The notes: generated from the letters alone by a model not told the origin. Positions 14,457-22,072 are shown, counted from the stretch's first letter. The stretch is 22,804 nt of DNA from CAZAEL01 sp964484135 (GCA_964484135.1 CAZAEL010000037.1:1-22804); one strand, 5' to 3'. Numbers and translations are program-made.

Positions 14457-15653
14457 TCAAACCGGCAGGAGTTTCTGGTTGCCGTCCAAGACGCGGGCCA
14501 GGGGCTTCCGGCGCGCCGGAGCCTGAGGGACGGCGCGTCCGCCGTTCCGGGCCCCGTGGGCGCGCAAAAGCTCCAGCACCCGCCGCGTCAGGGACGAAAT
14601 GGCCATGCCCTGGATCTCCCGCCAGGAAAACCATCCGACTTCCGCCTGCGCCGGGGCCGGGCCCCGCGGGGAGCACAAACAGGGATGGACGAACATGTCC
14701 CGGTGGGTCAGCACGTGCCTGAGGGTGGGAAGGCTCTCGGTCATGCGCAACGGCAGGCCCGTCCTTTTTTGAAGCTCCGTTTCCACGCGCTCGCTCCGCC
14801 ACAGGCTGTCGGAAGTGCTTGCTTCGGGGAATTCCCACAACCCGCCGTACAACCCCTTGTCGGGACGGCGAACCAGGGCCCAGCGGCCCTCCCGCTCCAC
14901 CAAACCCACGTACACGTGCACCTGTTTCTTCGGCTTTCCCGAGGAAGACAGAGGAAGCTCCTCCTGCTTTCCGTGGGCCCGGGCCCAGCAGGCCTTGAAA
15001 AACGGGCACACCAGGCAATCCGGGGAAGAGGGACGGCAGACCAGGGCGCCCAGGTCCATGAGCGCGGAGTTGAAGTGGCGGGCGCCCGCGGGAGGCACCA
15101 GCTTCCAGGCCAGGGCCCAGAGCCGCTCCAGGGTCTTGGGGTCCTTGGTGTTCTCCCTTATGCCGTACACCCGGCTCAGCACCCGGACCACGTTGCCGTC
15201 CACCAGGGCCTCGGGCTTGTTGAAGGCGAAAGACAAGAGCGCCCCGGCCGTGTACGGCCCCACGCCGGGCAGGGACCGCACCGCCTCAACCGCGGCGGGC
15301 GGTTTTCCCTTGAAGTCGGAAAGGATTTTGTTGGCCGCGGCATGGAGGTTCCGGGCCCGGGCGTAATAGCCCAGGCCGGACCAAAGCTCCAGCACCCGCT
15401 CCAAAGGCGCCTGGGCCAAATGTCGAAGCGTGGGGAATTCCTTGAGGAACCGCTGATAGTAGGGGATGACCGCGGCCACGGTGGTCTGCTGGAGCATGAA
15501 CTCCGACACCAGCACGCGGTAAAAGGACCAGCTTTGCCGCCAGGGGAGGTGGTGCCGTCCGGCGCGGGAATACCAGTTCAACAACGAACGGCGGAAAAAC
15601 GGCGGGGCGGGAGAAATTTTTTCCCGGCCCTTGCGGACAGCTTCCGGGGTCAT
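14457..15653 (-). CDS. mutY: A/G-specific adenine glycosylase MutY
   Basis: The 398-residue HhH base-excision glycosylase removes adenine mispaired with 8-oxoguanine. The catalytic Glu51 lies in SEFMLQQTT, the helix-hairpin-helix in LPGVGPYTAGALLSF, and the catalytic Asp152 in VDGNVVRVL. The 4Fe-4S cluster ligands are C206, C213, C216 and C222 with the standard 6-2-5 spacing. The C-terminal third is a NUDIX-like 8-oxoG recognition domain (GGLWEFPEAS, LTHRDMF). The extreme C-terminus is basic and Pro/Ala-rich. The start is ATG at 15653 with AGGAG about 13 bases upstream, a rather long spacing. It is first in a two-gene unit with the M24 peptidase. Confidence 0.95.
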   Translation of the reverse strand: MTPEAVRKGREKISPAPPFFRRSLLNWYSRAGRHHLPWRQSWSFYRVLVSEFMLQQTTVAAVIPYYQRFLKEFPTLRHLAQAPLERVLELWSGLGYYARARNLHAAANKILSDFKGKPPAAVEAVRSLPGVGPYTAGALLSFAFNKPEALVDGNVVRVLSRVYGIRENTKDPKTLERLWALAWKLVPPAGARHFNSALMDLGALVCRPSSPDCLVCPFFKACWARAHGKQEELPLSSSGKPKKQVHVYVGLVEREGRWALVRRPDKGLYGGLWEFPEASTSDSLWRSERVETELQKRTGLPLRMTESLPTLRHVLTHRDMFVHPCLCSPRGPAPAQAEVGWFSWREIQGMAISSLTRRVLELLRAHGARNGGRAVPQAPARRKPLARVLDGNQKLLPV

Positions 15654-15811
15654 GCAGGGATTTTAACTCCTTTTGGGCTGCGGCGGAACCCCTTTCCTCA
15701 GAACCAATCCTTCAATCTTTTTCAGTGGCCCTCGCCGTTCTTGTGGGCGCGAATGACGTGGATGCGCGCGCCGCCGGGGATGTGCCCGTCCCGGGCGTGT
15801 GCATGGGCATA

Positions 15812-16006
15812 TCATTTAAATTTGTCTTTCGCGTATTTCACGAGAACCTCTGCCGCGCCAAAAAGCCAGAGGAAGAGCGGGATCGGCCACAGAAGCAAGA
15901 TCAACAGCCACAAGCCGCCGTCGCACATGTCTACTTCCCCATAGGCCCAACACACGACCACCCACGCCAGCCCGATGACCAGGTACAGGGCCGCGATCGC
16001 GATCAT
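15812..16006 (-). CDS. Small two-helix membrane protein, unknown function
   Basis: The 64-residue open frame has a composition unlike a shadow frame. There is a hydrophobic helix at about 2-20 (IAIAALYLVIGLAWVVVCW), a short acidic turn with EVDMCD, a second helix at about 31-52, and a Lys-rich tail KYAKDKFK that should stay in the cytoplasm. No family is recognised. No good ribosome-binding site precedes ATG 16006, so the start or expression is uncertain. It lies downstream of a strong minus-strand terminator, so it would need its own promoter or readthrough. The 158 bases between its stop and mutY (15654-15811) hold the mutY leader and nothing else recognisable. Confidence 0.55.
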   Translation of the reverse strand: MIAIAALYLVIGLAWVVVCWAYGEVDMCDGGLWLLILLLWPIPLFLWLFGAAEVLVKYAKDKFK

Positions 16007-16101
16007 GCGAGGGCATCCGCGATTCCGTTCGCGACTTCGGCCGGGAGAGCCCCTCCGGCCGCCGCGACCTGTTCCGCGCCATAGACTTCGTTCCGCCTAT
16101 T

Positions 16102-16143
16102 CCGCAAAACAAAAAACCCCGCCGCCGGGAAAGCGGTGGGGTT
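16102..16143 (-). terminator. Intrinsic terminator of the candidate small RNA
   Basis: On the minus strand an 11-bp stem (16143-16133 with 16125-16115, one GU pair, 7-base loop) is followed by TTTTTTGTTTTG. The plus strand lacks a T-run. No protein gene ends just upstream of it on the minus strand, which is why a short RNA is proposed. Confidence 0.8.
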
Positions 16144-16249
16144 GCGAGAAATCGGCCGTGAAAAGCGGGGCCGTCCCTGATCGTGCCGTGATGTTCCGCG
16201 GCTTGCTCGGCGCATCCTGACCTCACGGACAGACGGTGGTGCCCCTGAT
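16102..16249 (-). ncRNA. Candidate intergenic small RNA, about 145 nt
   Basis: A strong minus-strand promoter (16256-16285) and a strong minus-strand terminator (16102-16143) define a short transcript with no convincing open frame. Its body folds into a rod: 16242-16245 pairs with 16167-16170, 16232-16236 with 16171-16175, and 16223-16228 with 16186-16191, before the terminator hairpin. It contains GGTCAGG, as in bacterial SRP RNA, but the rest of the SRP apex does not match, and the 6S pattern is not evident. The class is unknown. The call rests on promoter, terminator and fold, not on similarity. Confidence 0.5.
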
Positions 16250-16255
16250 GGAGCC

Positions 16256-16285
16256 AATTTACCATTTGTGCGTTTGATTTGTCAA
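16256..16285 (-). promoter_or_regulatory. Strong sigma70-type promoter, minus strand
   Basis: Read on the minus strand, a perfect TTGACA (16285-16280) is followed after 18 bases by TAAATT (16261-16256). The predicted start is near 16249. It faces away from the ABC operon promoter at 16362-16390, so this AT-rich gap is a divergent promoter region. Confidence 0.65.
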
Positions 16286-16361
16286 TATGAGTTGTCTGAA
16301 TGATAAAGTTGTTTTAAACCGATTAAGCCATGGGAGAAAATCTTCGGCAAACGCTCAAGGG

Positions 16362-16390
16362 TTGACTTTGCCGAACGCCTGTTATAAGAT
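16362..16390 (+). promoter_or_regulatory. Promoter of the ABC/GldG operon
   Basis: TTGACT (16362-16367) is followed after 17 bases by TAAGAT (16385-16390), with an overlapping TATAAG at a shorter spacing. The leader before ATG 16424 contains TTTTCTC (16392-16398), which can pair with GAGAAAA (16410-16416); its role is unclear. Confidence 0.6.
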
Positions 16391-16423
16391 TTTTTCTCTT
16401 CGGAAAACTGAGAAAATCATCCC

Positions 16424-17353
16424 ATGATTGAAGTTCAAAATTTGGTGAAACGGTACGGCGCGGCCCGGGCCGTGGAGGGCATTTCCTTCGCGGTCCAGCC
16501 CGGCGAGGTGGTGGGGCTTTTGGGCCCCAACGGCGCGGGGAAGAGCACCACGCTCCGCGTCCTCACCGGTTATCTCCCCCCCACCGAGGGCGCGGTGCGC
16601 CTCATGGGCCTGGACATCCAGGAAAAAAGCCTGGAAGCCCGCCGACACGTGGGGTACCTGTCCGAAACCAACCCCTTGTATGAGTCCCTGGGCGTGTGGG
16701 AATGTCTGGAGCTGGCCGCCCAATTGCGGGGCCTTTCCGACGAGGACCTGAAGCCCCGCCTGTCCCGGGTGGTGGAACAATGTTCCCTGGGCCAGGTGGT
16801 GTCCAAAGACGTGGGCCAGCTGTCCAAGGGATACCGCCAGCGCCTGGGCCTGGCCATGGCCATCCTGCATGACCCGGAAATCCTGATTTTGGACGAGCCC
16901 ACCTCGGCCCTGGACCCCAACCAGCAAAAGGAAGTGCGGGACCTCATCATGGGCCTGAAGGAAAAGAAGACCGTTCTGCTCTCCACCCACATCCTGCCCG
17001 AGGCCCAGAAACTGTGCGACCGGCTCCTCATCATCCACCGGGGGCGCATCGTGGCCCAGGGGACCGTGGCGGAGCTGCAGGGCCAGGTGGACGGGGAAAA
17101 CGCTTTTTACGTTCGGGCGCGGGGGCCCAGGGAAGAGATTTTGGAAAAACTCGCGGCCCTGCCGGGCGTCGGCCGGGCCCAGTGGACCGACGAGCAGGAG
17201 CCCGGCTGTCCGGGGTTCCTGGTGAACGCTTCCGAGGACCCGCGGCCCGCCCTGTTCCGCCTTCTGGCCCAGAAAGACTGGCCCCTCATGGAACTCAGGC
17301 GCAACGCCGCCTCCCTGGACGACATCTTCCAGTCCCTGACCCGCGACCAATGA
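16424..17353 (+). CDS. ABC transporter ATP-binding protein, GldA/CcmA-like
   Basis: This 309-residue ATPase is of the ABC-2 export type. Walker A is GPNGAGKS (34-41), the signature LSKGYRQR is at 133-140, Walker B is ILILDEP with D157-E158, and the switch His189 lies in STHIL. The Q-loop position reads LSETNPLYESL with Glu instead of Gln, as is common in this subfamily. The tail from about 225 is the regulatory extension of GldA-like proteins. It energises the permease that follows (ATGA overlap). The unit with GldG-like and DUF4340 proteins is a widespread export or envelope module whose substrate is usually unknown; gliding is not implied. Confidence 0.88.
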   Translation: MIEVQNLVKRYGAARAVEGISFAVQPGEVVGLLGPNGAGKSTTLRVLTGYLPPTEGAVRLMGLDIQEKSLEARRHVGYLSETNPLYESLGVWECLELAAQLRGLSDEDLKPRLSRVVEQCSLGQVVSKDVGQLSKGYRQRLGLAMAILHDPEILILDEPTSALDPNQQKEVRDLIMGLKEKKTVLLSTHILPEAQKLCDRLLIIHRGRIVAQGTVAELQGQVDGENAFYVRARGPREEILEKLAALPGVGRAQWTDEQEPGCPGFLVNASEDPRPALFRLLAQKDWPLMELRRNAASLDDIFQSLTRDQ

Positions 17354-18066
17354 AGAACCTTCCCTGGCGGACCATCGCGGCAAAAGAATGGCGGGAGTCT
17401 TTCAACTCCCCCATGCCGTACATTTTCCTCACGGTCTTTTTCCTGATTTCCGGCTGGTTCTTCGTGTCCTCCCTGTTCCTGCTGGGCCAGGCCACGCTGG
17501 AGGAGTTCTTCGCGCCTCTGCCGCTCCTGCTGGCCTTCTTTCTCCCCGCCTTCACCATGCGGCTCTTCGCGGAAGAGTACAAGACCGGCACCATGGAGGT
17601 CCTGGCCACCCTGCCCTTGCGGGACCGGGACATTGTGCTGGGCAAGTACGCGGCGGCGCTGGCGTTCTGGGCCCTGATGCTGGGGCTGTCCCTCTTGTAC
17701 GCGGCCCTGCTCTTTGCCCTGGGCCTGCCGGACGCGGGCCAGATGGCGGCCGGGTACGTGGGCGCTTTCCTGCTGGGCGGGCTGTACGCGGCCGCGGGGC
17801 TCTTCGCCTCCTCCCTGACCCGCAGCCAGGTGGTGGGGTTCCTGTTGGGTTTCCTTTTTTGCTTCGTCCTGTTCCTCCTCGGAAAAACGGCCCAGTTCCT
17901 GCCGGGCGCTTTGGGCGCGGGCCTGACCTTTTTGGGCGTGGACAGCCATTACGAGGCCTTCCTGCGGGGCGTGGTGGACACCCGCGACCTCATCTACTTT
18001 TTGTCCGGCCAGGCCCTGTTCCTGGCCGGGACCCTGGCCAGCTTCAACACGCGCCGATGGCGATAA
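17350..18066 (+). CDS. ABC-2 type permease, GldF-like
   Basis: The 238-residue membrane protein has six hydrophobic segments, beginning YIFLTVFFLISGWFFVSSLFL after a short cytoplasmic start with KEWRESFNSP. The motif RLFAEEYKTGTMEVLATLPL between the second and third helices is the characteristic coupling segment of the GldF/ABC-2 family. It forms the membrane part of the exporter with the ATPase it overlaps by 4 bases. The start is ATG 17350; the frame is open further upstream but only as a shadow of the ATPase gene. A 90-bp palindromic repeat lies between its stop and the next gene. Confidence 0.88.
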   Translation: MKNLPWRTIAAKEWRESFNSPMPYIFLTVFFLISGWFFVSSLFLLGQATLEEFFAPLPLLLAFFLPAFTMRLFAEEYKTGTMEVLATLPLRDRDIVLGKYAAALAFWALMLGLSLLYAALLFALGLPDAGQMAAGYVGAFLLGGLYAAAGLFASSLTRSQVVGFLLGFLFCFVLFLLGKTAQFLPGALGAGLTFLGVDSHYEAFLRGVVDTRDLIYFLSGQALFLAGTLASFNTRRWR

Positions 18067-18078
18067 TCTATAGAAACA

Positions 18079-18168
18079 GTCATTGCGAGAAGCGTCTTTT
18101 GCGACGAAGCAATCCGGCCTTAAAACAAGATCGCCACGGCCCACAGACAGCGCGGTCCTCGCGATGAC
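18079..18168 (+). repeat. 90-bp palindromic repeat (MITE/REP-like) inside the ABC operon
   Basis: The element begins GTCATTGCGAG (18079-18089) and ends CTCGCGATGAC (18158-18168), terminal inverted repeats matching at 10 of 11 positions. The inside holds GCGACGAAGCAATCC and ATCGCCACGG segments. Repeats of this GTCATTGCGAG...GACGAAGCAATC type are known as abundant dispersed intergenic elements in several bacterial groups. It fills the gap between permease and GldG-like genes and ends 11 bases before the next ATG. Confidence 0.78.
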
Positions 18169-18179
18169 ACGGAATTTTT

Positions 18180-19778
18180 ATGCCTGCGTTAAATAAATTT
18201 CGCCTTATTCTTCAAGGCAAAAAGGCCCGCCTGGGCGCGCTCTCCGGCGGCGGCGTCCTGACCTTGGCCGCGGTGCTGGTGTTGCTCAACCTTTTGTCCC
18301 AAACCCTGTCCGTGCGTTGGGACTGGACCGGGGACAACCGGTACTCCCTGTCCCCGGCCACCAAACGCCTCCTGCGTTCCCTGGAAGACCCGGTCCTGAT
18401 CAAGGTTTATCTTTCCGCGGGCCTGCCCCAGCCGTACGAGACCCACGGCCGGTACCTGCAGGACATCCTGCGGGAGTACCGCGCCGCGGGCAAGGGCCGG
18501 GTGCGCGTGGAATACCTGAACCCGGACGAATCGGACAAGCTCAAGTCCGAGGCCGCGGGCGCGGGCCTGGCGCCGGCCCGCTTCACCCAGGTGGCCAGCG
18601 ACCAGTTCCAGATCCGGGAGGGGTACATGGGCCTGGTCCTCTATTACCAGGACAAGCAGGAAGCCATCCCCTTCGTGCAGAACCCGGAGGCCCTGGAGTA
18701 CGACCTGTCCAGCCGCGTCAAGCACATGGCCTCCAAGACAAAACCCGTGCTGGGGTTCGTGACCGGCCACGGCGAAGCCTCGCCCCTCGAAGTCCAGGAA
18801 GGGCCCCTGGCCCAACTGCGGGAGCGGTTCCAGGTGGAGACCGTGGAGCTCAGCACCGCCTCCGCCGTAAAACCGGACGTTCTGTTCATTTTGGGGCCGC
18901 GCCGGGCCCTGACCCCGGCGGAGCTGGCCGTGCTGGATGAACATTTGCTCCGCGGCGCGCCCCTGGCCCTGTTCCTCAACCGGCGGTTGGTGAACCTGGG
19001 GAGCTTCAGCTCCATCGCCCAGGTCACGGGCCTGGAACCTTTCCTGGAGCACTACGGGTTGTCCGTGGAACGGGACTTTGTCCTGGACGCCCAATGCCAG
19101 AGGATTTCGCTTCAGTCCCAGCAGGGCGGCTTCGCCATCTCCAACATCCTCAACTACCCGGCCCTGCCCCTGTCCAACCGGATCAACAAAAACCATCCCC
19201 TCACCCAGTCCCTGGACGTGCTGGGCTTCCCCTTCGCCCACGCGCTCTTGCCCCGGGTCCCGGACGACGGCGGCCTCAAGGTGACGCCCCTGGCCCAGTC
19301 CTCACGGCACAGCTGGACGTTCCCCAACCTTTCTTCCCTGGACCCCTATTCCATCCCGCCGCCCGCGGAGGACAACCCCAAGGGGCCTTTCATTCTGGCC
19401 GCGCTGGTGGAAGGCTCCACCACCGCGTACTCCCAGCCCGACAAAAAGGTGGAATCCCTGAAACTGGCCGTGGTGGGCACGTCCTTCTTCTATGACCCGG
19501 GCATGCCCAACCCCGAGGGCAACGCCGCCTTCCTGTCGGGTTTGGCCGAGTGGTTTTCCCAGGACCCCCTTCTTCTGTCCATCCCGTCCAAGGGTTCGCC
19601 CTTCCGGCCTTTGCGCCAGTTGCCGCCCTTGGCCCGGCCCCTCGTCAAACTGCTGGGATTTTTCCTCCTGCCGGCCCTGGTGATCGCCGGCGGCTTTTTC
19701 CGGTGGCGAAGGCGGCAGTCCCTTCGTTTGCGGGTGGAGCAAATGTACCGCCCCGCGCCTGTTCCTGAACATGCGTAA
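18180..19778 (+). CDS. GldG-like ABC accessory protein
   Basis: The protein has 532 residues: an N-terminal membrane anchor at about 23-41 (LTLAAVLVLLNLLSQ), a large soluble domain, and a second hydrophobic segment near 488-510 (GFFLLPALVIAGGFF) followed by a basic tail. The opening RWDWTGDNRYSLSPAT and the segment VLGFVTGHGEASPL identify the GldG family (ABC-type uncharacterised transport system, C-terminal). These proteins assemble with GldA/GldF-like exporters; the extracytoplasmic domain resembles a catalytically inert sugar-binding or IFT52-like fold. ATG 18180 has no good ribosome-binding site: the palindromic repeat ends 11 bases before it. It overlaps the DUF4340 gene by 8 bases. Confidence 0.85.
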   Translation: MPALNKFRLILQGKKARLGALSGGGVLTLAAVLVLLNLLSQTLSVRWDWTGDNRYSLSPATKRLLRSLEDPVLIKVYLSAGLPQPYETHGRYLQDILREYRAAGKGRVRVEYLNPDESDKLKSEAAGAGLAPARFTQVASDQFQIREGYMGLVLYYQDKQEAIPFVQNPEALEYDLSSRVKHMASKTKPVLGFVTGHGEASPLEVQEGPLAQLRERFQVETVELSTASAVKPDVLFILGPRRALTPAELAVLDEHLLRGAPLALFLNRRLVNLGSFSSIAQVTGLEPFLEHYGLSVERDFVLDAQCQRISLQSQQGGFAISNILNYPALPLSNRINKNHPLTQSLDVLGFPFAHALLPRVPDDGGLKVTPLAQSSRHSWTFPNLSSLDPYSIPPPAEDNPKGPFILAALVEGSTTAYSQPDKKVESLKLAVVGTSFFYDPGMPNPEGNAAFLSGLAEWFSQDPLLLSIPSKGSPFRPLRQLPPLARPLVKLLGFFLLPALVIAGGFFRWRRRQSLRLRVEQMYRPAPVPEHA

Positions 19779-20688
19779 CCTTCCTCTCTGGATGCGGACC
19801 CTGCTGGGCGTCCTGGCCGCGCTCCTGGCCGTGTTTGTGGTCATGCGCATCCCCAGGCCGGCCCCCAAAAAAGACCTGCCGTCTTTTCCCGAATCTCCGG
19901 TGAAGCTGGAAATCGCGGGCCCGGGTTCGCGGGTCCTCCTGGAAAAACAGGGGGATTCATGGCGCGTGAAAGAACCCGTGGATTTTCCCGCGGACGAAGA
20001 GGCGGTCAAGTCTTTCACGGCCTCCCTGCGCGCCCTCACTTTCGGGGAAGCCCTGACCCAGCGGCCGGAGAGCCACGCCCAATATCAGGTGGACGAGGCC
20101 GGCGCCGCGGCGGTGCGGGCTTGGGCCGCAGACAATCAGGAGCCTGTGGCCCTGCTTTTCGGCAAGGGCGCGCCGGACTTCACCCACGTGTACGTGCGCG
20201 CGCCGGGAAAGAACGAGGTCTATCTGGCCCAGGGGGTGCGGCGGTACGAGCTGGAGAAGCCCGTGCGGGACTGGCGGGACCGGCGCATCGCCTCCTGGCA
20301 GGCCGACGACGCGGTGGTCCGCCTGAACGTTGAAAAGGGCCGGGCGGCCTACGTTTTGCAAAAGGATTCGGACACCTGGACCGTGGAGGGCCGGGCGGCG
20401 GACAACGACAAGGCGGACCGCCTGCTGTCCGAGCTCCGGGCCCTGAGCGCCGAGGACTTCATAGACCCGCCCGCGTCTTCCGATTTAAAAGCCTACGGGC
20501 TCAATGCTCCTTCCCTGCGCGTGATTGTGGAAACCGCCTCCGGCAAAAGAATCGAACTCCGCTTCGGCAAGAAAAACCCGGACCAAGACCGGTATCCCTT
20601 GCAACGAGACCAGGAACCCGTTCTTTTCTGGGTCCCCGCGTACGCCTGGGACGCCTTTCCCGCCGCCCCCAAAGACCTTCTGCCCTAA
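19771..20688 (+). CDS. DUF4340 domain protein, membrane-anchored
   Basis: The 305-residue protein has one N-terminal transmembrane segment at about 9-25 (RTLLGVLAALLAVFVVM), then two DUF4340-type repeats. The first carries SWRVKEPVDFPADEEAVKSF near 63-82. The second carries TWTVEGRAADNDKADRLLSEL near 200-220 and an RDWRDRRIASW linker between them. The family is almost always encoded next to GldG-like proteins and is thought to be an extracytoplasmic partner of that ABC module; its function is unknown. The start ATG 19771 overlaps the gldG-like stop. It closes the operon and is followed by a palindromic repeat rather than a clear T-run terminator. Confidence 0.85.
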   Translation: MRNLPLWMRTLLGVLAALLAVFVVMRIPRPAPKKDLPSFPESPVKLEIAGPGSRVLLEKQGDSWRVKEPVDFPADEEAVKSFTASLRALTFGEALTQRPESHAQYQVDEAGAAAVRAWAADNQEPVALLFGKGAPDFTHVYVRAPGKNEVYLAQGVRRYELEKPVRDWRDRRIASWQADDAVVRLNVEKGRAAYVLQKDSDTWTVEGRAADNDKADRLLSELRALSAEDFIDPPASSDLKAYGLNAPSLRVIVETASGKRIELRFGKKNPDQDRYPLQRDQEPVLFWVPAYAWDAFPAAPKDLLP

Positions 20689-20713
20689 GCGTTCCCAGCT
20701 CTGCTTGTTGACA

Positions 20714-20806
20714 CCCCTCCTTTGTAAGGAGGGGATTCAGGGGAGGTAGAGATTCTACCGTTGAATCTCCCTTCTCCCCCACCGACCTCCCCTTACAAAG
20801 GGGAGG
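20714..20806 (+). repeat. 93-bp palindromic repeat (MITE-like) before thiI
   Basis: The left end CCCCTCCTTTGTAAGGAGG and the right end CCTCCCCTTACAAAGGGGAGG are near-inverted copies, and each arm is itself palindromic. Inside, GATTCA (20734-20739) pairs with TGAATC (20762-20767), around the hairpin GGTAGA-GAT-TCTACC (20745-20759). The type (TTTGTAAGGGGAGG ends) looks like a dispersed intergenic element and is different from the repeat at 18079. It may double as a transcription barrier after the DUF4340 gene. Confidence 0.75.
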
Positions 20807-20850
20807 AAACCACTAGAACCCTCCTTGTCAAAAATCCATCACCACCGATT

Positions 20851-20859
20851 TGGTATCAT
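20851..20859 (+). promoter_or_regulatory. Extended -10 promoter of thiI
   Basis: TGGTATCAT at 20851-20859 fits an extended -10 box (TGnTATAAT). No -35 at the right distance was found (TTGTCA at 20825 is 23 bases away, too far). The ATG at 20867 is only 7 bases downstream, so the message would be leaderless or nearly so. Confidence 0.4.
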
Positions 20860-20866
20860 TAAAGGG

Positions 20867-22072
20867 ATGAAGAACGTCCTGCTCGTCCACTATTCGGAGA
20901 TCGGCACCAAGGGCAAGAACCGCGGATTTTTCGAGCGGCGGCTCAGGGACGACATCCAGAAACGCCTGTGCCCGGCCCATGCGTCAAAAGTTCAGGTGGA
21001 ATCCAGCCGTTTGATCGCGGATTTAACCGCCGATTTCCGGGAAGAGGCCGTGCACATGGCCATGGGACAGGTCTTCGGCGTGGCCTGGTACAGCCTGGCG
21101 CAAGAGGTGTCGCGGGAGTGGCCGGACATTTTGGCGGCGGGGTTGGAGGCGGCAAGCGGGGCGGCGGGGGCCAAGACCTTCAAGGTTTACTGCACGCGGG
21201 CGGACAAGGCGTACCCGCTTTCATCCCAGGAAATCTGCAACCGGCTGGGCAAGGCGGTGCAGGACAAGTTCGGCCTTGCCGTGAATTTGGACCGTCACGA
21301 CCTGGCCCTGCACGTGGAAATCCTGCCGGACCGGACCCTGGTGTACACCCGAAAACACCCGGGCCTGCGGGGCATGCCCCGGGCCAGCTCGGGCCGGCTC
21401 CTGTGCCTGTTTTCCGGCGGCATTGACTCGCCCGTGGCGGCCTGGCTCCTCATGCGGCGGGGCGCGGTGGTGCATCTACTGCACTTCCACCCGTTCCGCA
21501 AGGCCGAAGAGCTGAAGGACTCCAAAATTTTCAAACTGCACAAGGTGCTTCAGTCCTACAACCCCACGTCAAAACTTTATCTCGTGCCCCATTACCCGTA
21601 CCAGATGCGGGCCCTGGACATCCCCCAGGAACAAGAGCTCATCCTTTTCCGCCGCTTCATGCTGCGCACCGGGGAGGAGCTGGCGCGTCGGCGGCACATG
21701 AAGGCCCTCATCACGGGCGACAGCCTGGGTCAGGTGGCCAGCCAGACTTTGGACAACATCGCCGCGGCCCAGGACGGGCTGGGCCTGCCCGTGTTCCTGC
21801 CGCTGGTGTCCCAGGACAAGGAAGAGATCGTGCGCCTGGCCCAGAAAATCGGGACCTATGATCTGTCCATTGAGCCGTACAAGGACTGCTGTTCCCTCAT
21901 CTCCCGCCACCCCAAAACCACCGCCCACCTGGAGCGCATCCGGGACACCGAGTCTCGCCTGAACCTTCCGAACCTGACCGCTGAATCCCTGGACCTCATG
22001 GAAGTCTGGGACGGGCAGAACTTTCTGCCCGCCCGGCCCGGTCCGCTGTCAGCGGAAACACCGGCCCGCTGA
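20867..22072 (+). CDS. thiI: tRNA 4-thiouridine synthetase / thiazole synthesis sulfurtransferase ThiI
   Basis: With ATG 20867 as start the protein has 401 residues: an N-terminal ferredoxin-like domain (VHYSEIGTKGKNRGFFERRL), a THUMP domain (about 45-165) and a PP-loop ATPase with SGGIDSP at 183-189. Conserved sulfur-transfer Cys residues follow in YKDCCSLISRHP (C341-C342). The family adenylates U8 of tRNA and adds sulfur. The C-terminal rhodanese domain of E. coli ThiI is absent, as in many bacteria, so sulfur must come directly from a cysteine desulfurase or another carrier. An upstream TTG at 20825 would add 14 unconserved residues and was not chosen. No TPP riboswitch was seen before it. 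Confidence 0.93.
   Translation: MKNVLLVHYSEIGTKGKNRGFFERRLRDDIQKRLCPAHASKVQVESSRLIADLTADFREEAVHMAMGQVFGVAWYSLAQEVSREWPDILAAGLEAASGAAGAKTFKVYCTRADKAYPLSSQEICNRLGKAVQDKFGLAVNLDRHDLALHVEILPDRTLVYTRKHPGLRGMPRASSGRLLCLFSGGIDSPVAAWLLMRRGAVVHLLHFHPFRKAEELKDSKIFKLHKVLQSYNPTSKLYLVPHYPYQMRALDIPQEQELILFRRFMLRTGEELARRRHMKALITGDSLGQVASQTLDNIAAAQDGLGLPVFLPLVSQDKEEIVRLAQKIGTYDLSIEPYKDCCSLISRHPKTTAHLERIRDTESRLNLPNLTAESLDLMEVWDGQNFLPARPGPLSAETPAR

Noticed and set aside
16102..16249. SRP (4.5S) RNA identity for the candidate small RNA
   Set aside because: GGTCAGG matches, but the following apex does not give the GGAA tetraloop and AGCAGCC arm that define SRP helix 8, so the class was left open.
16003..16257. 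An 84-residue minus-strand frame across the small RNA region
   Set aside because: It runs through the terminator stem and T-run, is Arg/Pro/Ala-rich like other shadow frames, and has no ribosome-binding site.
20825..20866. TTG 20825 as the thiI start
   Set aside because: It adds 14 residues lacking family similarity and would place the start inside the leader, upstream of the extended -10 box. ATG 20867 begins directly at the conserved domain.
20689..20866. TPP riboswitch upstream of thiI
   Set aside because: The conserved TPP-aptamer sequences were not seen. The gap is filled by the palindromic repeat and a short promoter.
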